Shown one piece after another: positions 16,985 through 29,301 of a DNA stretch of 64,000 nucleotides (positions are counted from its first letter, which is position 1; each line of letters opens with the position of its first letter). This DNA comes from Alphaproteobacteria bacterium (lineage in GTDB: Bacteria; Pseudomonadota; Alphaproteobacteria; JAJFFI01): the NCBI GenBank assembly GCA_030066595.1, contig JASJBI010000003.1, positions 29,552-93,551 of the forward strand, written 5' to 3'. The position numbers and the translations under genes were made by a program. The notes under the pieces were generated by a model. That model saw only the letters and a program-made list of their open reading frames with translations. It ran no database searches and was not told where the DNA came from.

Positions 16985-19348
16985 ATGCGCGCGCTCAACC
17001 GCAAACTCCTGCGCGATCTCTGGCGCCTGCGCGGCCAGGTGCTGGCCATCGCCATGGTGGTGGCCTCGGGCGTCGCCGTGCTGGTGATGTCGGTTTCCGC
17101 GATCGAGGCGCTCGAGGAGACGGCCCAGGCCTATTACGAGCGCTATCGGTTCGCCGACGTGTTTGCGGGCCTCAAGCGGGCGCCGCAGCGGCTGGCTCAT
17201 CGCATCGAGGCCATTCCCGGCGTGCAGGCGGTCGAGACGCGGATCACCAAGCTCGCGATGCTCGATATCCCGGGCTTCGACGAGCCGGTCATCGGCCAAC
17301 TCGTCTCGATCCCCGAGCGGGGCACGCCGGTGCTCAATCAGCTGGCGCTGCGCGAAGGGCGCTTCGTCGCCCCGGGGCGCGTCGACGAGGTGGTGCTGAG
17401 CGAGCCCTTCGCCGAGGAGCACGGTCTCAGGCCGGGCGATCACCTCAAAGCCATCATGAACGGCAACAAGCGGACGCTCGAGGTGGTCGGGATCGCGCTT
17501 TCGCCCGAGTTCGTCTACGCCATCGCGCCCGGCGCGCTGATGCCGGATGACCTGCGTTTCGGGGTTCTGTGGATCGGACGGGAGGCGCTGGAGGCCGCCT
17601 ACGACCTGGACGGCGCGTTCAACGACGTCTCGCTCTCGCTCCTGCGCGGGGCGCAGGTCGAGACCGTGATCGAACGGCTCGACCAGTTGTTGGACCGGTA
17701 TGGCGGGATCGGCGCCATCGCGCGCGCCGATCAGGTCTCGAACTGGTTCCTGATGAACGAGATCGAACAGCTCAAGACCGCCGCCACGATCCTGCCGGTG
17801 ATCTTTCTCGCCGTGGCCGCCTTTCTGACGAACATGGTGCTGGCCCGGCTCATCGCGGCCGAGCGCAGCGAGATCGGGCTGTTCAAGGCATTCGGCTACG
17901 GCAATGCCTGGATCGGCTGGCACTACGTGAAGATGGTCGTCGCCATGACCGCGGTCGGCATCGTGATCGGTTGGGGTGTGGGCGCATTGTTCGGTCGCCT
18001 CAACACCGAGATCTACGCCGAATTCTATCGCTTTCCATTCCTCTACTACCGGCCGGGCCCGGCCGCCTTCGCCATTGGGGCGGTGGTCAGCCTGGGGGCG
18101 TCGTTGGTCGGCACCATCGGAGCCGTGCGACAAGCGGCGACCCTCCCGCCGGCCGAGGCCATGCGACCGCCGGCGCCGCCCGTCTACGAACGGACCTGGC
18201 TCAGTGCCACATGGCTTGGACGCTGGCTCGACCAGCCGACCCGGATCATCCTGCGCCAGATCTCGCGCTGGCCGGTGCGCTCGGCGCTGACCAGCACGGG
18301 GATCGCGCTGTCAGTCGGCGTGATGGTCATGGCCAACCAGTGGACGGATTCCATCAACCACATCATTCAGGTGTACTTCTACGAGGCACAGCGCCACCAC
18401 ATGGCGGTCGGCCTGGTCGAAGCGCAGTCGAGCACGGCGGTTCACGAGTTCGAGCGCATGCCGGCCGTGCTGGCGGTCGAGCCGATGCGCATCGTCAGCG
18501 TCGATTTCAGCAAGGGAACACGCAAACACCGCGGATCGCTCGCGGGCATGGTCCCGGTGACCCGGTTCAATCTGATCTACGACGTCAGCGGCCAGGTGAT
18601 CCAGGTTCCGCCGGGCGGGCTGGTGCTGGGAACGAAGCTGGCCGAGAAGCTCGGGGTCGGTGTCGGCGACGAGGTTTTCGTCGAGATCTTGGAGGGGCGG
18701 CGCCCGGCTCGCCCCGTGCGGGTGGTTAGGCTCTTCGAGACCTATATCGGCATGCCGGCCTATATCGACATTCGCGTCCTCGAGGACCTGCTGCGCGAAC
18801 GCCCAAGCGTCGAGTACGTAAACCTGCTGATCGACGAGGCGGCGGAGAAGGAGCTGTTCGCCAAGCTCAAGGATCTGCCCGAGGTCTCGGCTGTCATGCT
18901 GCGCCGCGCCGCCGTCGATACCTTCCGCAAGACCATGGCCGAGACGCTGCTGATTTACATTGGATTTTTCTCCGCGTTCGCTGTCGCGCTTGGCTTCGGC
19001 GTCGTCTACAACAGCGCGCGCATCGCCCTGTCCGAACGCGGCAGGGAGCTGGCGACGCTTCGTGTCCTGGGATTCAGCAGGATGGAGACCTCGTATATCC
19101 TTTTGGGAGAAGTCGGGCTCTTGGTCTGCGCCGGCCTGCCGCTCGGATGCCTGGCCGGAGGAGGGCTTGCGTGGATGATCACCACCGCGTTCGAGACCGA
19201 GCTCTATCGGATCCCGCTGGTCGTGGAGGCCTCGACTTATGGGACGGCCGTGCTGGTGGCCCTGGTCGCGACCGTGATTTCCGCCGCCCTGGTGCGACGC
19301 CGCCTCGACCGCCTCGACCTCATCGCCGTGCTGAAGACGCGGGAGTAG
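16985..19348 (+). CDS. ABC exporter permease with two FtsX-like domains
   Basis: A 787-residue membrane protein. A first transmembrane helix near residues 15-37 ([17 protein letters not shown]) is followed by a MacB-type periplasmic domain. The first FtsX-type membrane block is near 270-400 ([20 protein letters not shown], then a stretch with [14 protein letters not shown]). A second anchor near 440, a second periplasmic domain, and a C-terminal FtsX block ([17 protein letters not shown] ... [16 protein letters not shown]) complete the duplicated layout. The R-G/S-E-I-x-x-x-x-A-x-G sequences contact the ATPase. It works with the ATPase upstream and the adaptor eight bases downstream to move a substrate, not identifiable from sequence, out of the inner membrane or periplasm. 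Confidence 0.88.
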   Translation: MRALNRKLLRDLWRLRGQVLAIAMVVASGVAVLVMSVSAIEALEETAQAYYERYRFADVFAGLKRAPQRLAHRIEAIPGVQAVETRITKLAMLDIPGFDEPVIGQLVSIPERGTPVLNQLALREGRFVAPGRVDEVVLSEPFAEEHGLRPGDHLKAIMNGNKRTLEVVGIALSPEFVYAIAPGALMPDDLRFGVLWIGREALEAAYDLDGAFNDVSLSLLRGAQVETVIERLDQLLDRYGGIGAIARADQVSNWFLMNEIEQLKTAATILPVIFLAVAAFLTNMVLARLIAAERSEIGLFKAFGYGNAWIGWHYVKMVVAMTAVGIVIGWGVGALFGRLNTEIYAEFYRFPFLYYRPGPAAFAIGAVVSLGASLVGTIGAVRQAATLPPAEAMRPPAPPVYERTWLSATWLGRWLDQPTRIILRQISRWPVRSALTSTGIALSVGVMVMANQWTDSINHIIQVYFYEAQRHHMAVGLVEAQSSTAVHEFERMPAVLAVEPMRIVSVDFSKGTRKHRGSLAGMVPVTRFNLIYDVSGQVIQVPPGGLVLGTKLAEKLGVGVGDEVFVEILEGRRPARPVRVVRLFETYIGMPAYIDIRVLEDLLRERPSVEYVNLLIDEAAEKELFAKLKDLPEVSAVMLRRAAVDTFRKTMAETLLIYIGFFSAFAVALGFGVVYNSARIALSERGRELATLRVLGFSRMETSYILLGEVGLLVCAGLPLGCLAGGGLAWMITTAFETELYRIPLVVEASTYGTAVLVALVATVISAALVRRRLDRLDLIAVLKTRE

Positions 19349-19355
19349 GCAGACC

Positions 19356-20567
19356 ATGAACGCAGCGGGGCGGCGATGGATCATCTGGGGCGTGCTCGGC
19401 GCGGCGCTGGTCGCGGGCCTGGTCTACGCCTTCCGGCCCCAGCCGATCCCGGTCGAGCTTGCGGCCGTGGCGCGCGGACCTTTGGTAGTCACGGTCGACG
19501 AGGAAGGCGAGACGCGGGTCCGCGACGTCTTCATACTGTCCGCGCCGATCGACGGTTTCGCCCAGCGCATCGACGCCGATGTCGGGGACCCGGTCAAGGC
19601 CGGTACGACGGTGATCGCCCAGATCGAGCCCGAGGATCCCGGATTTCTCGATATCCGCACCGAGACCGAGGCGCGCGCGGCCATCAGCGCCGCCGAAGCG
19701 GCCCGCGAGCTTGCCGTGGCCGAGCTCAAGGAGGTCGAGGCCGAGCTCGACTTTGCCCGCTCCGAACTCAAGCGGGCGCGGGCGCTGGTGGCCAAGAAAC
19801 ACATCTCGGAAAGCGCGCTCGACGACGCGCGCCGTCTGTTTCGGTTGAGAAGCGCCGAGCTGGAAACGGCCAAGGCCGGCCTGCGCATGCGCGAGTTCGA
19901 GCTTGAACGTGCGCGCTCGAAGCTCGTGTCCCCGGTCGAGACCTTTCGGCGGCGCGAGGCGTGCGGCGACTGCATTCCGATCCACGCGCCGATCGACGGC
20001 ACGATCCTGAAGGTCCACCACGAGAGCGAAGGCGTCGTGCGCGCCGGCGACCCGCTGGTCGACATCGGTGATCCGGCGGATCTCGAAATCGTCGTGGATT
20101 TCTTGTCTTCCGATGCGGTCAAGGTCGCCGCGGACCAGCGGGTCATCATCGAGGAGTGGGGCGGCCTAAATCCCCTGGAGGGTCGCGTGCGCCGCGTCGA
20201 GCCCTACGGCTTCACCAAGATCTCGGCGCTCGGCATCGAGGAACAGCGCGTCAACGTGATCATCGACTTCACCAGTCCGCGCGCCGATTGGGAGCGGCTC
20301 GGGCACGGCTATCAGGTCGAGGTCAAGGTCGTCCTGTGGGAGGGTACGGACGTCCAGAAGCTGCCGGTGACGGCGCTGTTCCGCAATGGCGGCGACTGGG
20401 CCGTCTTCGTCGAGCAGGAAGGCGAGGCCAGGCTGCGCCCGGTGAAGATCGGCCGGCGCACCAGTCTCGAGGCCGAGATCCTGGAGGGCGTCGACGTCGG
20501 GGACCGGGTGGTCGACTCGCCCAACGACCGCGTCGTCGACGGCGTCGGCATTCGGCCGCGCACATGA
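19356..20567 (+). CDS. HlyD-type periplasmic adaptor subunit of the ABC exporter
   Basis: A 403-residue membrane fusion protein with an N-terminal anchor (residues 8-25), a split lipoyl domain (about 45-95 and 205-235), a coiled-coil hairpin (about 103-190, rich in A, E, L and R), then beta-barrel and membrane-proximal domains. It should link the inner-membrane exporter to an outer-membrane channel; no TolC-like gene is in the window. An unusual feature is a C-G-D-C pair at residues 203-206, between the returning coil and the second lipoyl half, which I do not expect in most adaptors. It is the last gene of the three-gene operon and is followed by palindromic repeats. Confidence 0.88.
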   Translation: MNAAGRRWIIWGVLGAALVAGLVYAFRPQPIPVELAAVARGPLVVTVDEEGETRVRDVFILSAPIDGFAQRIDADVGDPVKAGTTVIAQIEPEDPGFLDIRTETEARAAISAAEAARELAVAELKEVEAELDFARSELKRARALVAKKHISESALDDARRLFRLRSAELETAKAGLRMREFELERARSKLVSPVETFRRREACGDCIPIHAPIDGTILKVHHESEGVVRAGDPLVDIGDPADLEIVVDFLSSDAVKVAADQRVIIEEWGGLNPLEGRVRRVEPYGFTKISALGIEEQRVNVIIDFTSPRADWERLGHGYQVEVKVVLWEGTDVQKLPVTALFRNGGDWAVFVEQEGEARLRPVKIGRRTSLEAEILEGVDVGDRVVDSPNDRVVDGVGIRPRT

Positions 20568-20599
20568 AGTTCCGCCAGCCTGCTGAGAAGCAATCCGAA

Positions 20600-20633
20600 C
20601 TCACGCTCCCACTTTCGACAGGCTCAGCGTGAG
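20600..20633. repeat. Palindromic repeat, copy 1
   Basis: Perfect 8-base arms, CTCACGCT and AGCGTGAG, flank a centre containing TTCGACAGGCTCAG. The centre is the reverse complement, with one change, of the CTGAGCTTGTCGAA core in the second copy 19 bases away. The two copies therefore lie in opposite orientation. Elements with this core are common intergenic repeats in Alphaproteobacteria (recalled, not searched). The position just after the exporter operon also allows a role in transcript ending or stability. Confidence 0.7.
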
Positions 20634-20651
20634 GGTCAGCATTTCCAGGAA

Positions 20652-20690
20652 TTCGACCTCATCCTGAGCTTGTCGAAGGGTGAGGTCGAA
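20652..20690. repeat. Palindromic repeat, copy 2
   Basis: Thirteen-base arms TTCGACCTCATCC and GGGTGAGGTCGAA pair with one mismatch around TGAGCTTGTCGAA. It is the inverted partner of the copy at 20600-20633. The folded RNA would form a long stem between the adaptor gene and the convergent EndoQ-helicase gene. Confidence 0.75.
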
Positions 20691-20718
20691 CGAGCGTTCG
20701 AGGTTTCTTCAGCACCCT

Positions 20719-20750
20719 GTCTGCCGAAGCCGCAGTCTGCCGAAGCCGCA
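20719..20750. repeat. Two tandem copies of a 16-bp unit
   Basis: The 16-base unit GTCTGCCGAAGCCGCA occurs twice with no spacer, ending three bases before the stop codon of the leftward EndoQ-helicase gene at 20753. It is probably a slippage duplication next to the palindromic repeats. Confidence 0.75.
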
Positions 20751-20752
20751 CC

Positions 20753-23896
<3,144 letters not shown>

Positions 23897-24039
23897 GGCG
23901 TTCCCCCCGTTGTCCTGCGACCGCCTGCGTGATGCTAGGGGAACTATATCTTGTGTATCTGCGCCCGATCAACCCATGATTTTGTGTCTCGTACTCGGAT
24001 CGCGCGACCGCGCCGCATCGCGGCCGCAGCGCCGCATCC

Positions 24040-24441
24040 TCATGACTCGGCTTTTTTGGCGATCTCCCGGATCAACCTGTCGTGAGCCGCCGGGTCGGCC
24101 TCCTTGAGCGAGTCCAAAGCGTCACGTGCGTGCCGCTCCGCCTCCCCGCGATAGTCCCGCTTGAGTGTGTCGATGCGCTCGCGAAGCGCTTGGACCTCCT
24201 CAAACGCCTTCACGTCGGTTCGACCGTCTTTTCGGATCAGCGCGTCCAGGGCGTCGAGGATCGCGCCGAGCTGTTGCCCGTAGCCCGCGCCGCGCGCCAG
24301 GATCTGCCGTTCGAGCCGCCGGTTGCCGACATAGTCCCCGGAAAAGGGCAGGTCCCAATAGGTGTGCGGCTCGATGTCCTGGCTGACGTCGCCGCTCCAG
24401 GGGTATCGCGTGATGAGATTGAGCCATAGCCAAGGGAACAT
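24040..24441 (-). CDS. Small conserved-looking cytoplasmic protein of unknown function
   Basis: A 133-residue protein starting MFPWLWLNLITRYPWSGDVS. The ATG at 24441 has an excellent AGGAGA ribosome-binding site seven bases upstream, which decides the start over a longer in-frame reading to 24567. After an aromatic N-terminus (possible membrane-surface association) the C-terminal half (residues 55-133) is charged and alpha-helical, with heptad-like spacing suggesting a coiled coil. I recognise no domain. It is divergent from the ABC importer operon and about 140 bp downstream of the EndoQ-helicase start, on the same strand as that gene. Confidence 0.6.
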   Translation of the reverse strand: MFPWLWLNLITRYPWSGDVSQDIEPHTYWDLPFSGDYVGNRRLERQILARGAGYGQQLGAILDALDALIRKDGRTDVKAFEEVQALRERIDTLKRDYRGEAERHARDALDSLKEADPAAHDRLIREIAKKAES

Positions 24442-24604
24442 GGTCTCCTCTCTTGTCTTGTTGATTTGCGTGAACCTGCCGAGACGGTAGCGGGCAACGG
24501 GGGCGCCGTCATGACTGTCCGAGCGCATCCCCGCCGGCTGCGTCCTGTCCGCGCGCCCTATAACCATTTGCGCTGGTCAGTGCGCGCACTAGAATGCCTG
24601 CAAA

Positions 24605-24620
24605 CTCGGGATCACCCGAG
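24605..24620. promoter_or_regulatory. Short stem-loop in the leader of the importer operon
   Basis: Perfect six-base arms CTCGGG and CCCGAG enclose a four-base loop (ATCA), 37 bases before the ATG at 24658. It could be an operator half-site pair or a leader RNA hairpin. There is no run of T after it, so it is not a simple terminator. Confidence 0.35.
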
Positions 24621-24657
24621 ACAATGCAGCGATGACGATCAAGAGGGAGGAGGCGTC

Positions 24658-25914
24658 ATGTCGCGAAAATCCCGTTTGTCCGTGTCCAGGCCGATCACTC
24701 GGCGCAGCTTTTCGGCCGGCGCCGCGGCGCTCGCCGCGCTCGCCGCGGGCGGCTCTCCGCTTCGCCGGGCACTTGCGGCCAAGCCCGTGAAGCTCGGCTG
24801 TCTCGCGCCGCTCTCCGGTTTCTTCGCCCGCGAGGGTCAGGCTTGCAAGCGCGGCTTCGATCTGGCGCCGGCCATCCTGGCCGACATGGGCATGCCCATC
24901 GAGATCATGATGGGCGACACCGAATCCAACCCGGACCGGGCCCGCACTGCGGCCGAGAAGCTGGTCAACGAAGGCGCGGAGGTGCTGATCGGCACTTTTG
25001 TTTCGGGCGAGACCACGGCGGTGGCCCAGGTGGCCGAGCAGCGCGGCGTTCCGCATGTCATCAACATCGCGGCCGCGCCCAAGATCACCGAGCAGGGCTA
25101 CAAGTTCGTGTTCCGCAACTTCACCACCGGTCCGATGCTGGTCATCAACGGCTTCGGGCTGATGAAGGACCTGTTCAAGGCCACCGGCAGCACGCCCAAG
25201 ACGGCCGTATTCATGCATGTCAACGACACCTTCGGCAAGGCCATGGGCGGCGGCGTCAAGGCCCTGTTCCCGAAGATGAACATGCCGTTCGAGATCTCGA
25301 CCACCATTCCCTACGACCCCAAGGCCAAGGACCTCTCGGTCGAGGTGGCCAAGGCCAAGGCGACCGGCGCGGACATCCTGATGCCGGTCTCGCACGGGGC
25401 CGACGCCATCAAGCTGATCCGCGAGATGGTCAAGCAACGTTGGGAGCCCATGGGCATCATGACCCCGGGCAGCCCCGGCACCTACGAGGCGCAGTTCTAC
25501 AAGACGCTGGGCAAGTATTCCGAGTTCGTGATCGCCAACGTGCCGTGGATCGATCCCAAGACGGATATGTCCAAGACGCTGTTGGCCGCATTTGCCAAAG
25601 AGTTCCCGAAGGAATCGCCCGAGCTCAACGTCGGCTTCAGCTTCGAGGCCTGCCTGATCGCGGCCGATGCCTACAAGCGCGCGGGCTCGGGCGACCCCAA
25701 GGCGCTGGCGGACGCGCTGCGCGCGACCAACATCACCGAGCACGTCATGATCGGCGGCCCGATCCAGTTCAACGAGAAAGGCCAGAACGTCAACATCAAG
25801 TCGGCGGCGCTGCAAAACCTGGACCGCAAGCCGACGGTGGTGTTGCCCGAAGCGTCTGCGGAAGCCAAGCCCGTCTTTCCGATGCCCGGCTGGACCGACT
25901 CGCGCCGCGCCTAG
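24658..25914 (+). CDS. ABC transporter substrate-binding protein (LivK-like, Tat-type signal)
   Basis: A 418-residue periplasmic binding protein of the branched-chain amino acid/HAAT family. The N-terminus carries a twin-arginine-like motif (ITRRSFSAGAAALAAL) with cleavage around A-L-A-A-K (about residue 41). The mature protein starts KPVKLGCLAPLSGFFAREGQ and has the family's two-lobed pattern, with GDTESNPDRARTAAEKL and LIGTFVSGET segments. The ATG at 24658 follows a GGGAGGAGG site. First gene of a five-gene importer. The two CoA-active enzymes downstream suggest the ligand may be a plant-derived aromatic acid rather than leucine; this is inference. Confidence 0.9.
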   Translation: MSRKSRLSVSRPITRRSFSAGAAALAALAAGGSPLRRALAAKPVKLGCLAPLSGFFAREGQACKRGFDLAPAILADMGMPIEIMMGDTESNPDRARTAAEKLVNEGAEVLIGTFVSGETTAVAQVAEQRGVPHVINIAAAPKITEQGYKFVFRNFTTGPMLVINGFGLMKDLFKATGSTPKTAVFMHVNDTFGKAMGGGVKALFPKMNMPFEISTTIPYDPKAKDLSVEVAKAKATGADILMPVSHGADAIKLIREMVKQRWEPMGIMTPGSPGTYEAQFYKTLGKYSEFVIANVPWIDPKTDMSKTLLAAFAKEFPKESPELNVGFSFEACLIAADAYKRAGSGDPKALADALRATNITEHVMIGGPIQFNEKGQNVNIKSAALQNLDRKPTVVLPEASAEAKPVFPMPGWTDSRRA

Positions 25915-25941
25915 AGCATGCTCTAAGCCGGCCGCCGCTGC

Positions 25942-26811
25942 ATGACCTGGGACACCGTCGCAAGCATCCTGATCGGCGGTGCGCTCACTGGGCTGGTCTA
26001 CAGCCTGATGGCGCTCGGCCTGTCGGTGATCTTCGGCGTGATACGGGTGGTGAACTTCGCCCATGGCGAGATGATGACGCTGGCCATGTTCGCGGGCGTG
26101 TTTCTGTTCACAGGCGGCGGGCTGGACCCGATCCTGTCGTTGCCGATCGTGGCCGGCACCCTGTTCATTCTGGGCTACGCGCTGCAGCGGCGGCTGGTCG
26201 AGCCGTTCATCGCCCGGCCCGAGCACGAACAGTTCATTCTGCTGCTCGCGGTGGCGATCCTGCTGGTCAACGGCCTGCTGCTCGCTTTCGGGCCGGACGC
26301 CCGCAGCGTCACGGTGGACTACGCCTTCGACTCCTTCGAGCTGGGGCCGATCTTCATCGACAAGGTGAAAGCCTATGCGGCCGGCGTCGGGGTGCTGGTG
26401 GCCGCGGGCCTGCTCATGTTCTTCCGCTACACCCGGACCGGCAAGGCGATCCGCGCCTGCAGCGACAACCTGATGGGGGCGCAGGTGGTGGGGCTCAACA
26501 TCCGCCGGCTGTACGCGCTCACCTTCGGGCTTGGCGTCGCCTGCGTCGGTGCGGCGGGCTGCCTGCTCTCGCTGTTGGTCGACGTCACGCCCATGCTGGG
26601 GCCGGAGCTGACGCTGCTGGCCTTCGTCATCGTCATCATCGGCGGGCTCGGCAGCATGATGGGGGCGCTGTTGGGTGGGATCGTGGTCGGCTTGTCCGAG
26701 GCGCTCGCCGGATTGCTGATCGTGCCGTCGATGAAGAGCATGTTCAGCTTCGGCCTGTTGATCCTGATCCTGGCCTTCCGGCCGCAGGGTCTCTTCGGCA
26801 AACGCACGTGA
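25942..26811 (+). CDS. livH: Branched-chain-type ABC transporter permease (LivH)
   Basis: A 289-residue inner-membrane permease with about eight hydrophobic segments. Family features are MALGLSVIFGVIRVVNFAHG near the N-terminus and the cytoplasmic loop RYTRTGKAIRACSDN with NLMGAQVVGLNIRR, which couples to the ATPases. The C-terminus FRPQGLFGKR is typical of LivH. It starts 27 bases after the binding-protein gene, and its stop overlaps the GTG of the second permease by four bases. It pairs with LivM to form the membrane pore. Confidence 0.92.
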   Translation: MTWDTVASILIGGALTGLVYSLMALGLSVIFGVIRVVNFAHGEMMTLAMFAGVFLFTGGGLDPILSLPIVAGTLFILGYALQRRLVEPFIARPEHEQFILLLAVAILLVNGLLLAFGPDARSVTVDYAFDSFELGPIFIDKVKAYAAGVGVLVAAGLLMFFRYTRTGKAIRACSDNLMGAQVVGLNIRRLYALTFGLGVACVGAAGCLLSLLVDVTPMLGPELTLLAFVIVIIGGLGSMMGALLGGIVVGLSEALAGLLIVPSMKSMFSFGLLILILAFRPQGLFGKRT

Positions 26812-27821
26812 GGGGGGTGGGCGCAGTCCTGCGTGGCGCGCCGCGGGCCGCGACCGGACTCGCGGTGCTCGGCGCGGCGCTGCTCGTCGCGCCCCTGTTG
26901 GTCGACGACTATCTGCTCTCGGTCATCTTGATCACGCTCTACTTCGCCTTCGTCGGTCAGGCCTGGAATCTGATGATGGGCTATGCCGGCCAGCTCTCGC
27001 TCGGCCACGCGCTCTATGTCGGCCTCGGGGGCTACGCGGCGGCGGCCTTCTTCGTCCATTTCGGGCTCACGCCCTGGGCCGGCATGGTGATCGGCATCCT
27101 CGTAGCCGCGGCGTTCGCGGCCGGCATCGGGCTCTTGGCGTTCCGCTTCGGCATCGGTGGCGTCTATTTCGCGCTCTTGACCATCGCGGTGGCCGAGTTC
27201 ACCCGCATCCTGTTCGAGCATTTCGAGTGGGTCGGCGCCACCGGCGGCTTCTTTCTGCCGGTCGAGAACCGCGAGATCAACGACCTGCTCATGCTGCGCG
27301 GCAGCCCGGCGATGTTCTACTACGTCATCCTGGCCATGACCGTGGGCCTGTTCCTGGCCAACGTGGCGCTGATCCGCTCGCGCATGGGCTACTACTGGAT
27401 GGCCATCCGCGAGGACCAGGACGCGGCCCAGGCGCTCGGCATCAACACATTCCGCTACAAGATGATGGCGGTGGTGCTGTCCGCCTCCCTGACCGCGCTG
27501 GGCGGCGTCTTCCTCGCCTTCTACAACAACAATCTGTTTCCGATCGACGCCTTCGGCATTCACCGCTCGATCGAGATCATTCTGGCGCCGATCATCGGCG
27601 GCCTGGGCACGCTGTTCGGACCGATCCTGGGCGCCTTCATCCTGACGCCGCTGGGTGAGGTGCTGACCTGGGCGCTGGACCAGCTCGGCGTGCAGATGGC
27701 CGGCGTCAAGCATCTGTTCTATGGCTTGGTTCTGTTGGTGATCATCCGCTCTCTGCCCGGCGGTGTCTGGCCCTGGTTCGCCCGCCGGCTCGGCATCGAG
27801 GGACCGGAGGCCCGGCCGTGA
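26808..27821 (+). CDS. livM: Branched-chain-type ABC transporter permease (LivM)
   Basis: A 337-residue permease with about nine hydrophobic segments. LivM hallmarks include AFVGQAWNLMMGYAGQLSLG, then GLGGYAAAAFF, the coupling loop MGYYWMAIREDQDAAQALG and INTFRYKMMAVVLSA, and GGLGTLFGPILGAF. No ATG precedes the conserved start; the GTG at 26808 overlaps the LivH stop as GTGA, a normal coupled arrangement, with GTG 26817 as an alternative. It heterodimerises with LivH. Confidence 0.9.
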   Translation: MRGVGAVLRGAPRAATGLAVLGAALLVAPLLVDDYLLSVILITLYFAFVGQAWNLMMGYAGQLSLGHALYVGLGGYAAAAFFVHFGLTPWAGMVIGILVAAAFAAGIGLLAFRFGIGGVYFALLTIAVAEFTRILFEHFEWVGATGGFFLPVENREINDLLMLRGSPAMFYYVILAMTVGLFLANVALIRSRMGYYWMAIREDQDAAQALGINTFRYKMMAVVLSASLTALGGVFLAFYNNNLFPIDAFGIHRSIEIILAPIIGGLGTLFGPILGAFILTPLGEVLTWALDQLGVQMAGVKHLFYGLVLLVIIRSLPGGVWPWFARRLGIEGPEARP

Positions 27822-28549
27822 CCGACGCTCCGCTGCTGGACGTGCGACTGATCTCCAAGTCCTTCCGGGGTTTGCGCGCCGTGAGCCAGGTCTCCCTGGC
27901 GGTCCGGCCCGGCGAGATCGTCGGCCTGATCGGTCCGAACGGGGCCGGCAAGACCACCACCTTCAATATGATTGCGGGCGTGTTCCCGCCGGACGAGGGC
28001 GAGATCCGCTTCGACGGCGCGGACATCACCGGCCTGCGCGCCGACCAGGTGTGCCATGCCGGCATCGGCCGGACCTTTCAGCTGGTCAAGCCCTTCTACG
28101 GCCTTTCGGTCGAGGACAACGTGCTGATCGGCGCGCTGCGCGCGACCCGGGACGTGGATGCGGCCCGGGCCGCCGCGGTCGATCTGCTGGACCGGTTCGG
28201 GCTGGCCGACCGGCGTCACCAGGCGGCCGGCGCGTTGACGCTGCCCGACCGCAAACGGCTCGAGGTCGCCCGCGCCATGGCGACCCGCCCGCGGCTCTTG
28301 CTGCTCGACGAGGTCATGGCGGGCCTGCGCCCCGGCGAGACCGACGAGATGGTGCAGGTCTTCCAAACCCTCAACCGGGAGACCGGGCTCACCATCCTGA
28401 TGATCGAGCATGTCATGCGCGCGGTCATGGCGCTGTCGCAGCACATCGTGGTGCTGAACTACGGCGAGAGGATCGCCGAGGGCGAGCCGGAACAGGTGGT
28501 GCGGGACCCCAAGGTGCTGGAAAGCTATCTCGGCGAGGAGGCGGTCTAG
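27818..28549 (+). CDS. livG: Branched-chain-type ABC transporter ATPase (LivG)
   Basis: A 243-residue ATPase starting with GTG in a four-base overlap with the LivM stop. Walker A is GPNGAGKTT; the LivG-specific R-T-F-Q pattern follows (GIGRTFQL). The signature region is atypical: where LSxGEQR is expected the sequence reads GALTLPDRKRLEVARAM, as seen in several LivG-type proteins of aromatic-acid importers. Walker B is LLLLDEVMAGL and the switch histidine is in MIEHVM. The loss of the canonical LSGG serine-glycine core is the main oddity. Confidence 0.88.
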   Translation: MTDAPLLDVRLISKSFRGLRAVSQVSLAVRPGEIVGLIGPNGAGKTTTFNMIAGVFPPDEGEIRFDGADITGLRADQVCHAGIGRTFQLVKPFYGLSVEDNVLIGALRATRDVDAARAAAVDLLDRFGLADRRHQAAGALTLPDRKRLEVARAMATRPRLLLLDEVMAGLRPGETDEMVQVFQTLNRETGLTILMIEHVMRAVMALSQHIVVLNYGERIAEGEPEQVVRDPKVLESYLGEEAV

Positions 28550-28550
28550 C

Positions 28551-29255
<705 letters not shown>

Positions 29256-29301
29256 GCCGCTGCGCGATGTAGAACGGGGACAGGCGAGGGGAGGACCGTC
29301 C

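Noticed and set aside
20568..20752. Rho-independent terminator between the exporter and the EndoQ-helicase gene
   Set aside because: Stems are strong but no T-run follows on either strand, and two copies share a repeat core, so they are better called palindromic repeats.
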